Below the pieces are notes generated by a model. It searched no databases, was not told the DNA's origin, and worked only from the letters and a program-made list of their open reading frames with translations. From Oscillospiraceae bacterium (GTDB taxonomy: Bacteria; Bacillota; Clostridia; Oscillospirales; CAG-272): a stretch of 64,000 bases of DNA. The stretch covers positions 29,637 through 93,636 of the forward strand of contig SVSI01000001.1 of NCBI GenBank assembly GCA_015064385.1, read 5' to 3'. Below, piece after piece: positions 57,580 to 64,000 of the stretch. Each line of letters opens with the position of its first letter. Within the stretch, counting starts at the first letter, position 1. The translations under genes and the position numbers were made by a program.

Positions 57580-59208
57580 ATGAGAGCGCTTAAACGAATA
57601 CTATCCCTTGTGATAGTACTTGCTACTATGCTGACTCTGTTTACCTCTTGCATCAGACGGCGCGAGGTGGAGGGCGGAATATACATCCGCGGATATACCG
57701 TTGTAAGATCTGCGGAAGCGTCCGAAAACATAGTGAAAGCGGCGAAGCTTGTAAAAAAAGAAATACGCGAAAACCTCAGGGTAGGAGTTTCTCTTGCTAA
57801 GGATTCAAGATCGGAGCGCGAATACGAGATACTTATAGGTGACACCGAAAGAGCTGAAAGTACCGCCGCGCTTGAGAAATTAAAGAGCGCGTCCGAAAAG
57901 CGTGCGTTCTCGATCACCTTTACCGAAAACAAGATCGTTATAGTCGGTCACAGCGACGATGACGTTGTGCTCGGCGTTAAGAGCTTTATAAACAAATTCG
58001 TCAAAACGTCTGACGAAAAGGGCGTTATTTGGGTAGAACCGGGATATTCGTGCGCCGAGAGAACGGGCAACGTTCTTTATTTTTCCGAAGATCTCGACGC
58101 AGTCGTCATTGAGCGATCGGCGGATATTTTTCACCCGCGAACAAACGAGGGTGAATTTTCGTACGGAAAGATAATAAAGCTCGAGCACAACGGAGAAAAC
58201 AACGGTCTGCTGTTTGCAACTCACGAGACGCTTGACGGATTTCCGCCACCCGTATTTTGCAGTAAGGATGACGGAAGAAGCTGGGAGATAGTTTCAAGAG
58301 TTAAAGACGAGCTCAACACCGAGTGTCTGGTTGGTTATCAGTCTTATATTTACGAGCTTCCCGATGACGTGGGCGAATATAAAAAAGGAACACTCCTTTT
58401 TGCGGGTTGCTCAAGGACCGATAATAAAACTGTAATGGTCCTCTACGCCAGCACCGATCTCGGCAGAACGTGGAAAACTCTCTGCAACGTTGATGTGGGC
58501 GGAGGATACAATAAAGATCAGTGGATAAGTGACGGACTTTGGGAGCCCGTGCTTATGTATGAAAACAACCGTCTGTACTGCTTTTATTCAGACGAGCGCG
58601 AAAACGGAGTCGGGGACGCTCATACGGGCGGGCACTGTCAGAAGCTCGTTTATAAATATACCGCGGATATGAAAAGCTGGAGCGATGCGCGCGAATGCGT
58701 GGCATCCGAAAATCCCAAGCACCGCCCCGGAATGGTTTCTCTTGCAAAAATGGGTAACGGTAAATGGGCGCTTGCGTATGAGCTGTGTGGTTCGGATGAC
58801 AAGGTCGGCTGTCAGATATATCTGAAGCTTGCGGATACGCTTGACTCGTGGGAGGTCGCTGATCTCGGTACGCCCGTTCTGGATAAAGACGGAAAGGGGA
58901 TCGGCTCGGCTCCCGCAATAGCGTGGACACCGCGCGGCGGTGACTGTGGAACGCTGTTTATTACAGCGCATCACAGCGACGCGTCTAAAACGGGCTGTGA
59001 TCTCTTTGTCAGCTTCGATTACGGAAAGACGTTCGTTACGATAAATAATCCTATCTCGGTCGCGAGAAGCTCTGACGGTGTGAAATGCGGATACAGTCCC
59101 GGATTTTACGTTGACGAAAGCGGAGACCTCTATTACGTCAATAATCCCGAAGCGTATAAGGGAATGGAAAACGAACGTTTCGTTTTCGTGAAGATCAAAT
59201 GTTACTAA
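57580..59208 (+). CDS. Lipoprotein with sialidase-type Asp-box propeller (paralogue of 18375)
   Basis: A 542-aa surface lipoprotein with lipobox FTSC (residue 24). The N-terminal small domain has EYEILIGDTERAES as in the 18375 product, and the propeller has Asp boxes SKDDGRSWEI, STDLGRTWKT and SFDYGKTF. The two proteins share segments such as CFYSDE, RPGM and GSAP all along their length. Start has AAGGAG. Its position right after the glycyl radical operon suggests that it supplies that pathway with a sugar released at the surface; this is inference. Confidence 0.78.
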   Translation: MRALKRILSLVIVLATMLTLFTSCIRRREVEGGIYIRGYTVVRSAEASENIVKAAKLVKKEIRENLRVGVSLAKDSRSEREYEILIGDTERAESTAALEKLKSASEKRAFSITFTENKIVIVGHSDDDVVLGVKSFINKFVKTSDEKGVIWVEPGYSCAERTGNVLYFSEDLDAVVIERSADIFHPRTNEGEFSYGKIIKLEHNGENNGLLFATHETLDGFPPPVFCSKDDGRSWEIVSRVKDELNTECLVGYQSYIYELPDDVGEYKKGTLLFAGCSRTDNKTVMVLYASTDLGRTWKTLCNVDVGGGYNKDQWISDGLWEPVLMYENNRLYCFYSDERENGVGDAHTGGHCQKLVYKYTADMKSWSDARECVASENPKHRPGMVSLAKMGNGKWALAYELCGSDDKVGCQIYLKLADTLDSWEVADLGTPVLDKDGKGIGSAPAIAWTPRGGDCGTLFITAHHSDASKTGCDLFVSFDYGKTFVTINNPISVARSSDGVKCGYSPGFYVDESGDLYYVNNPEAYKGMENERFVFVKIKCY

Positions 59209-59212
59209 AAGA

Positions 59213-59240
59213 AAAAGATCGGTCAAAAGACCGATCTTTT
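59213..59240 (+). terminator. Terminator after Asp-box lipoprotein gene
   Basis: Stem AAAAGATCGGTC/GACCGATCTTTT with an AAAA loop. Confidence 0.9.
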
Positions 59241-59302
59241 CGTATTTTTTCAGAAAAAACGGAAATAATAAACACAAAAAGAACCGAAAGGAAATTTGAT
59301 CT

Positions 59303-59731
59303 ATGACCGAAGAAGCAAAAATGCTTGAAAATATCAGGCAAAACGTTGAAATGGGAATAGACGGGATCAATACCGTCAGAAAGAAAGTTAAAAGCGAGGA
59401 GTTTCTCAACGTACTTGACAAACAGAGAAGCGAGTACAGAAATATCCTGACCGAGGCGGGAAGCCGACTCAACGATATCGGTGGCGCAGTCGAGAGCAAG
59501 ACGGGCGCGTCAAAGCTGTATGCAAAAATGTTTTCGAGTGCAAAAACTCTCGTCTATTCGAGTGACTCGGAGATAGCCGAGGATATGATAAAGGGTACGT
59601 CGTCGGGAGTGACTAAAATAACCAGACATTTGAACGATAGTTGCGATATATCACCCTCCACGCGTAGCTTTGCCGAAAAACTTGTAAAAACTGAAGAAAA
59701 AAACATCGAAGAACTTAAAAAATTTCTTTAA
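59303..59731 (+). CDS. Small helical protein, DUF2383-like
   Basis: A 142-aa soluble protein, almost all alpha-helix, with heptad-like patterns (MLENIRQNVEMGIDGINTVRKKVKSEEF) and spacing like the ferritin-type DUF2383 four-helix bundles of Clostridia. I see no metal-binding Glu/His set, so it may not be redox-active. GAAAGGAAA precedes the start. It stands between the Asp-box lipoprotein and the purine operon and is probably separate from both. Confidence 0.6.
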   Translation: MTEEAKMLENIRQNVEMGIDGINTVRKKVKSEEFLNVLDKQRSEYRNILTEAGSRLNDIGGAVESKTGASKLYAKMFSSAKTLVYSSDSEIAEDMIKGTSSGVTKITRHLNDSCDISPSTRSFAEKLVKTEEKNIEELKKFL

Positions 59732-59761
59732 TTTTGTCATATCAAAATAATAAAATATTTA

Positions 59762-59790
59762 TTGACAAAGATAAAGGCGTATGCTATAAT
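59762..59790 (+). promoter_or_regulatory. Promoter of the purine operon
   Basis: Consensus TTGACA (59762-59767) and TATAAT (59785-59790) with a 17-bp spacer. It starts transcription about 25 nt before the ZTP riboswitch. Confidence 0.88.
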
Positions 59791-59820
59791 GTAAACGGTG
59801 ACTGTTTCACCCAAACTTAA

Positions 59821-59941
59821 CGTGTTTTTTGTGACTGACGGATAAAGCGGTTTACCGCGGGGGAGCAAAGATCATAACACGTCCTACGCCGACCGTCTGG
59901 GCAGTTCTTACCTTAACAGTAGGCGAGAACTGTCCTTTTTT
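59821..59941 (+). ncRNA. ZTP (pfl) riboswitch with terminator expression platform
   Basis: The aptamer (59821-59903) has P1 CGTGTT/AACACG, the GACTGACGGA strand, the conserved CCGCGGGGGAGCA and the pfl hallmark GCCGACCGTCTGGGCA. The pseudoknot pairs ACGG with CCGT. Right after it, GGGCAGTTCT pairs with AGAACTGTCC and a run of six Ts follows, an intrinsic terminator. The terminator stem uses the GGGC of the aptamer, so ZTP/ZMP binding should block it and turn purE on when 10-formyl-THF is short. This is the known logic of the pfl class. Confidence 0.92.
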
Positions 59942-59993
59942 GATATACTTGAAAAAGGTACGGCAAAAAATAAAAGAACGAAGAGGTTGAAAG

Positions 59994-60491
59994 ATGAAAA
60001 AGGTTGCGATCATTATGGGCAGCGACAGCGATCTTCCTAAGGTCGAGGGGGCAATAAGCACGCTTGAGAAGTACGGTATTGAGTTTGAGGTACATATCTT
60101 CTCGGCGCACAGAACTCCCGAAGAAGCAAGAGCGTTCGCTCTCTCTGCGAAGGATAACGGTTTCGGCGCGATAATCGCGGCTGCGGGCAAGGCGGCGCAT
60201 CTTGCGGGCGCTATTGCGGCAAACACCGTTCTTCCCGTTATCGGTATTCCGATCAAGGCATCCGCTCTTGAGGGAATAGACGCGCTTCTTTCTACCGTTC
60301 AGATGCCCGCAGGCATTCCCGTTGCCACCGTCGCTATCGACGGCTCTGTAAACGCGGCAATTCTTGCGGCACAGATAATCGCAGTCTCGGACGAAGACCT
60401 TTCAAAGCGTCTCGCCGATGCTTGCGCGGCTGCTTCGGCGGCAGTTCTTGCAAAGGATGCCGAGATAAGCGCAAAATACAATAAAAACTAA
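59994..60491 (+). CDS. purE: N5-carboxyaminoimidazole ribonucleotide mutase
   Basis: A 165-aa class I PurE that moves the carboxyl of N5-CAIR to give CAIR in purine synthesis. It has IMGSDSDLPKV (residues 7-17), HIFSAHRTPEEA and IIAAAGKAAHLAGAIAANT. Start ATG has AAGAGGTTGAAAG upstream. First gene of the cluster; the purF-like gene is 94 bp downstream. The ZTP riboswitch controls entry. Confidence 0.97.
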   Translation: MKKVAIIMGSDSDLPKVEGAISTLEKYGIEFEVHIFSAHRTPEEARAFALSAKDNGFGAIIAAAGKAAHLAGAIAANTVLPVIGIPIKASALEGIDALLSTVQMPAGIPVATVAIDGSVNAAILAAQIIAVSDEDLSKRLADACAAASAAVLAKDAEISAKYNKN

Positions 60492-60498
60492 ACGGATG

Positions 60499-60542
60499 AG
60501 GTCAGCTACTGCCGCGCAGGGCTGACCGCTTCCTGTTTTTTT
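60499..60542 (+). terminator. Hairpin between purE and purF-like gene
   Basis: GAGGTCAGC and GCTGACC flank a 14-nt loop and are followed by CTTCCTGTTTTTTT. It looks like an attenuator or leaky terminator inside the operon, since no promoter is seen before the next gene. Confidence 0.65.
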
Positions 60543-60585
60543 AACTCAAAAAACTACCCACTTAAGCAATGAAAGGACACACTGT

Positions 60586-62010
60586 ATGGGCGGATTTTTC
60601 GGAGCCGTTTCCAAGAGAGACTGCGTGCTTGACGTCTTTTTCGGAACGGACTATCACTCTCACCTCGGTACGGTAAGCGGCGGTATGGCGGCGTTTAACG
60701 AGACCGACAAATTCCAAAGATCAATACATAATCTTCAAAACACACCGTTTCGTACCAAGTTCGATTCGGATCTGCGCGAGCTGAAGGGAAACGCTTGCAT
60801 CGGCTGTATAAGCGATACGAGCCCGCAACCCCTTCTTCTTCACTCCCGGCTCGGAACGTACGCTCTTATAATGGTGGGTGCCATAAAGAACGCAAGCGAG
60901 CTTCTTGACGAGCTTGTAAAAGACGAAGGACTTTATCTGTCCGCTATGGGCGGCGGAAAAACGAACGTCACCGAGCTTCTCGGCGCGCTCATAAATCACG
61001 GTAAGGACTTCGTAGAAGGAATAAAATATGCACAGAGCAAGATACAGGGCTCTGCATCTATACTCATTCTCACCGAGAGAGGAACGGTGATCGCGGCAAG
61101 AGACTCGCTTGGCAGAACGCCGATAATGATAGGTAAGGCAGAGGATGGCTACTGCGCCACATTTGAATCGTTTGCCGCAACCAAGCTCGGATATGAGGAG
61201 TACTGCGAGCTTGGACCGGGCGAGATCGTTGAGATCTCTGCGGACGGAGTAAGGCAGCTTTCCAAGCCCGGAAACAAGAAGAAGATCTGTGCTTTTCTGT
61301 GGTCTTATTACGGATACCCTACCTCCTGCTACGAGGGAGTGAGCGTTGAGCGTATGCGTAACAAAAACGGTGAAATAATGGCAAGACACGACGCGAAGGT
61401 CGCTCTCGGTGCGGGAGTTGATCACGTTTGCGGAGTTCCCGATTCGGGAATCGCGCACGCCGTGGGTTATTCAAACGCAAGCCATATACCGTACGCGAGA
61501 CCGATAATAAAATATACTCCTACTTGGCCGAGAAGCTTTACGCCAAGCGACCAAAAAGTGAGAAATCAGATAGCAAAAATGAAACTCGTACCCGTTCACG
61601 ATCTCATAAGAGAGAAAAAGCTTCTCTTCGTTGACGATTCGATCGTGCGCGGTACGCAGATGAGTGAGACTGCCGAGTTTCTTTACGAGCACGGGGCAAA
61701 GGAGGTCCATATTCGCTCGGCATGTCCGCCCGTTATGTACTCCTGCAAATACCTTAATTTTTCCCGCAGTACATCCGAGCTTGAGCTCATAGCACGAAGA
61801 GTTATCCGCGAGCTTGAGGGAGAAGAAGGAGAAAAGCATATCAGTGAGTATTCGAGTCCCGATACAGAGAGAGGCAAGAAGCTCCGCGAGGTTGTCTGCA
61901 ATAAGCTTGGATTCGATTCTGTCGAATTTCAGTCTATTGACGGACTCCTTGAAGCGATCGGACTTCCCGCTTGCGAGGTCTGCACCTATTGCTGGGACGG
62001 CAAGGAATAA
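60586..62010 (+). CDS. purF: Amidophosphoribosyltransferase (PurF) with degenerate glutaminase domain
   Basis: A 474-aa protein with a C-terminal PRTase domain intact: the PRPP loop is LLFVDDSIVRGTQMSE near residue 346, followed by HIRSACPPVMYSCKYLNFSR. The N-terminal Ntn-type domain begins MGGFFGAVSK; all normal PurF proteins begin (after processing) CGxxG, so the Cys nucleophile is Gly. The oxyanion loop HNGN is MVGAIKN. A conserved relative with MGGFFG is known to me from other anaerobes. It may use ammonia or another subunit. RBS is GAAAGGA. Confidence 0.85.
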   Translation: MGGFFGAVSKRDCVLDVFFGTDYHSHLGTVSGGMAAFNETDKFQRSIHNLQNTPFRTKFDSDLRELKGNACIGCISDTSPQPLLLHSRLGTYALIMVGAIKNASELLDELVKDEGLYLSAMGGGKTNVTELLGALINHGKDFVEGIKYAQSKIQGSASILILTERGTVIAARDSLGRTPIMIGKAEDGYCATFESFAATKLGYEEYCELGPGEIVEISADGVRQLSKPGNKKKICAFLWSYYGYPTSCYEGVSVERMRNKNGEIMARHDAKVALGAGVDHVCGVPDSGIAHAVGYSNASHIPYARPIIKYTPTWPRSFTPSDQKVRNQIAKMKLVPVHDLIREKKLLFVDDSIVRGTQMSETAEFLYEHGAKEVHIRSACPPVMYSCKYLNFSRSTSELELIARRVIRELEGEEGEKHISEYSSPDTERGKKLREVVCNKLGFDSVEFQSIDGLLEAIGLPACEVCTYCWDGKE

Positions 62011-62016
62011 AAATTA

Positions 62017-62071
62017 AGTAAAGTTTTTGAAAGAGCACGAGAAAACTTTTTTCAAAAAGTTGTCTCGTAAA
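62017..62071 (+). repeat. Short intergenic repeat B, copy 3
   Basis: TAAGTAAAGTTTTTGAAAGAGC then a hairpin, ACGAGAAAACTTTTTTC against AAAAAGTTGTCTCGT. It fills the gap between purF and purM. Confidence 0.65.
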
Positions 62072-62083
62072 AAGGAGAAAATT

Positions 62084-63133
62084 ATGCATTCTAATTCGAG
62101 ATCTGAAAGCTACGCGGCGGCAGGCGTTGATATTACCGCCGGATATAAAGCGGTCGAGCTTATGAAAAAGCACATCGCGCGTACTAAAAACGAGGGTTGC
62201 CTCGATGACGTCGGAGGATTCGGCGGTTGCTTCGGACTTCCGATAGCGGGAATGGAAGAGCCCGTGCTCGTTTCGGGCACCGACGGCTGCGGAACGAAGG
62301 TCAAAATGGCTATTCTTATGGATAAGCACGACACTATCGGTATCGACGCGGTCGCTATGTGCGTAAACGATATAATCTGCTGCGGAGCAAAGCCGCTGTT
62401 TTTCCTTGACTATATCGCTTGCGGAAAGAATATTCCCGAGAAGATCGCCGACATCGTCGGCGGAGTTGCCGAGGGCTGCGTTCAGTCGGGTGCGGCGCTT
62501 ATCGGCGGAGAAACGGCAGAGCATCCCGGTATGATGCCAACAGACGAATACGACCTCGCGGGCTTTGCGGTCGGTATTGTCGATAAAAAGAAAATACTCG
62601 ATAATAAGAGAATGGCGGAGGGAGACGTCGTCATCGCACTTGCATCGAGCGGAGTTCATTCAAACGGATTTTCGCTCTGCCGTAAGGTCTTCGATATAGA
62701 TAATAACCCCGACAGTCTTTATACTCCTTGCGAAGACCTCGGCGGGAAGAGTATCGCAGAAACGCTGCTCACTCCTACGAGAATCTACGTTAAGAGTATT
62801 CTTGCACTTCTCGAAAAGGTTGACGTTAAGGGCATCTCGCATATTACGGGCGGCGGATTTTACGAGAATATTCCGAGATCAATTCCCGACGGACTTTGCG
62901 CTAAAATAAATAAGAGCGCAGTTAAGGTGCTTCCGATATTCGAGCTTATCGCAAAGACGGGTAATATTCCCCAAAGAGATATGTTCAACACCTATAATAT
63001 GGGCGTTGGTATGAGCGTGGTCGTTCCTGCAAGCGAGGTCGATACGGCGCTTGAAATACTCAGAGCACACGGCGAGGACGCTTACGTTATCGGTGAGATA
63101 ATCAAGGGCGACGACGGCGTGATCCTCGCATAA
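62084..63133 (+). CDS. purM: Phosphoribosylformylglycinamidine cyclo-ligase
   Basis: PurM closes the imidazole ring to give AIR. The 349-aa protein has [20 protein letters not shown] (residues 8-27), [28 protein letters not shown] and [16 protein letters not shown], all family marks. The ORF track start at 62027 lies within repeat B; the ATG at 62084 has AAAAAGGAGAAAA upstream and is correct. Confidence 0.97.
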   Translation: MHSNSRSESYAAAGVDITAGYKAVELMKKHIARTKNEGCLDDVGGFGGCFGLPIAGMEEPVLVSGTDGCGTKVKMAILMDKHDTIGIDAVAMCVNDIICCGAKPLFFLDYIACGKNIPEKIADIVGGVAEGCVQSGAALIGGETAEHPGMMPTDEYDLAGFAVGIVDKKKILDNKRMAEGDVVIALASSGVHSNGFSLCRKVFDIDNNPDSLYTPCEDLGGKSIAETLLTPTRIYVKSILALLEKVDVKGISHITGGGFYENIPRSIPDGLCAKINKSAVKVLPIFELIAKTGNIPQRDMFNTYNMGVGMSVVVPASEVDTALEILRAHGEDAYVIGEIIKGDDGVILA

Positions 63134-63136
63134 AAA

Positions 63137-63236
63137 AAGTAAAGTTTTTGGGAAAGTCTGAAAACCCTTTTTCCAAAAAGGGTTTTCAGAAAAAGTTTTG
63201 AAGGAGTTTGAGGAAACTTTTCTCAAAAGTTTCCTC
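63137..63236 (+). repeat. Short intergenic repeat B, copy 4, double hairpin
   Basis: Two units in tandem: AGTAAAGTTTTTGGGAAAG with the hairpin TGAAAACCC/GGGTTTTCA, then AAAGTTTTGAAGGAGTTTG with GAGGAAACTTTT/AAAAGTTTCCTC. It leaves only 11 bp before purN. Confidence 0.7.
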
Positions 63237-63247
63237 AAGTAATAAAA

Positions 63248-64000
63248 ATGACTAAAATAGCAGTTCTCGTTTCGGGCGGCGGCACGAATTTGCAGGCGCT
63301 TATCGACGCAGAGGCAAGAGGCGAGCTCGGAAACGGAAAGATAACTCTCGTTATTGCATCAAAGCCGGGCGTTTATGCGCTCGAGCGAGCAAAAAACGCA
63401 AATATTGAGGGAAAAGTCCTTGCAAGACGGGACTACGACTCTATCGCGTCTTACTCAAAGGCGCTTGCCGATGAGATGAAGGCGCAAGGCATCGACCTCG
63501 TCGTGCTCGCGGGCTTTCTTACCATTATCGACGAGCAGGTATATGAGGCGTTCCCGAACAGAATTATAAACGTTCATCCTGCGCTCATCCCGTCCTTTTG
63601 CGGAAAGGGCTTTTACGGACTGCACGTTCACGAGGCGGCGCTTGAAAAGGGCGTAAAGGTTTCGGGTGCTACCGTACATATCGTCACTCCCGAATGTGAC
63701 GCAGGCCCGATAATACTTCAAAGGGCGGTCGAGGTGAGAGAGGACGACACTCCCGAAACGCTCCAAAAGAGAATTATGGAAGAAGCCGAGTGGAAGATAC
63801 TTCCCGAGGCGGTAAAGCTTTTCTGCGAGGGAAAGGTCGTAGTGGAAAACGGGAAGGCGTATATAAAAAAGGACAAAAATTTGTCTGTATGCGGCATTGA
63901 CTGCGATGCTTGCAAATTCCATTTGGAGAAATCTTGCGCAGGTTGCCGCATAGTTGCACCCGAATGTAAAACCGTATGGAACGGACGCTGCGAGCTTTAC
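63248..64000 (+). CDS. purN: Phosphoribosylglycinamide formyltransferase fused to DUF3795-like Cys-rich domain (3' end outside window)
   Basis: This gene is absent from the ORF track because it has no stop before the window edge; I translated it by hand. Residues 1-200 are PurN, which uses 10-formyl-THF to formylate GAR: VLVSGGGTNLQALID (residues 6-20), the catalytic Asn and His in INVHPALIPSF, and GATVHIVTPECDAGPII. From residue 215 a Cys-rich tail begins: C-x3-C-x2-C-x7-C-x2-C-x6-C-x7-C (CGIDCDAC, then CAGC), as in the DUF3795 zinc-binding family. PurN alone is about 190-210 residues, so this is an added domain. The ribosome site before ATG 63248 is weak (no clear Shine-Dalgarno; AAGGAG lies far upstream inside repeat B). 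Confidence 0.88.
   Translation, partial: MTKIAVLVSGGGTNLQALIDAEARGELGNGKITLVIASKPGVYALERAKNANIEGKVLARRDYDSIASYSKALADEMKAQGIDLVVLAGFLTIIDEQVYEAFPNRIINVHPALIPSFCGKGFYGLHVHEAALEKGVKVSGATVHIVTPECDAGPIILQRAVEVREDDTPETLQKRIMEEAEWKILPEAVKLFCEGKVVVENGKAYIKKDKNLSVCGIDCDACKFHLEKSCAGCRIVAPECKTVWNGRCELY

Overview
The window looks like chromosome of an anaerobic, spore-forming member of the Clostridia, probably an uncultured gut Oscillospiraceae- or Christensenellales-like organism. The signs are a SpoIIE phosphatase next to a SpoIIQ-like LytM protein, oxygen-sensitive glycyl radical chemistry, cobalamin-dependent methionine synthesis with a separate reactivation protein, a ZTP riboswitch, many AraC-type sugar regulators, and near-consensus TTGACA-N17-TATAAT promoters. 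This placement is inference; no marker allows a species call.

Layout. 0.1-4.7 kb: rpsO, a Gfo/Idh/MocA dehydrogenase divergent from an AraC regulator, lgt with a DUF4190 membrane protein, and an XRE regulator with a candidate operator. 4.7-12.3 kb: a substrate-binding-like lipoprotein, alaS, a DMT exporter, thiI and nadE. 12.3-17.5 kb: AraC plus aldose epimerase, a quinone oxidoreductase with an AroD-like protein, and tandem MgtC proteins. 17.5-23.7 kb: a plant-polysaccharide locus (two AraC regulators, Asp-box lipoprotein, GH39, GH28). 24-28 kb: an OB-fold lipoprotein, then a decayed mobile-element remnant beside tRNA-Ser(GCT), whose 3' end is repeated in tandem. 28-34.5 kb: a SARP/BTAD-like regulator, a degenerate prephenate dehydratase-ACT protein, biotin ligase, metF, the MetH reactivation protein and metH. 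34.5-39.2 kb: an SGNH esterase, spoIIE and a SpoIIQ-like protein. 39.3-43.7 kb: a lipoprotein/DUF4838/esterase operon, secG, tRNA(CAT), an amidohydrolase and acpP. 43.9-47.5 kb: a heterodimeric ABC exporter. 47.8-51.4 kb: a repeat-rich metallo-beta-lactamase lipoprotein and the rpsF-ssb-rpsR operon. 51.4-59.2 kb: an AraC-controlled operon with two Gfo/Idh/MocA proteins, a glycyl radical activase and an unassigned glycyl radical enzyme, followed by a second Asp-box lipoprotein. 59.3-64 kb: a small helical protein, a ZTP riboswitch and purE-purF-purM-purN, cut by the window edge.

The most unusual finds are these. (1) Two copies of a roughly 390-430 bp noncoding element (6086-6516 and 35406-35796). 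Each starts within 10 bp of a stop codon and is bounded by inverted arms ending in A/T runs like a giant intrinsic terminator. Each holds an array of small hairpins separated by AGTGATATT in the first half and its reverse complement in the second. (2) A glycyl radical enzyme whose active-site loop (GCNWMCVPG) is neither the GCVE type nor the PFL CC type, paired with two dehydrogenase-fold proteins. (3) A PurF whose glutaminase nucleophile Cys is Gly. (4) A PurN fused to a Cys-rich DUF3795-like tail, missed by the ORF track because it runs off the window.
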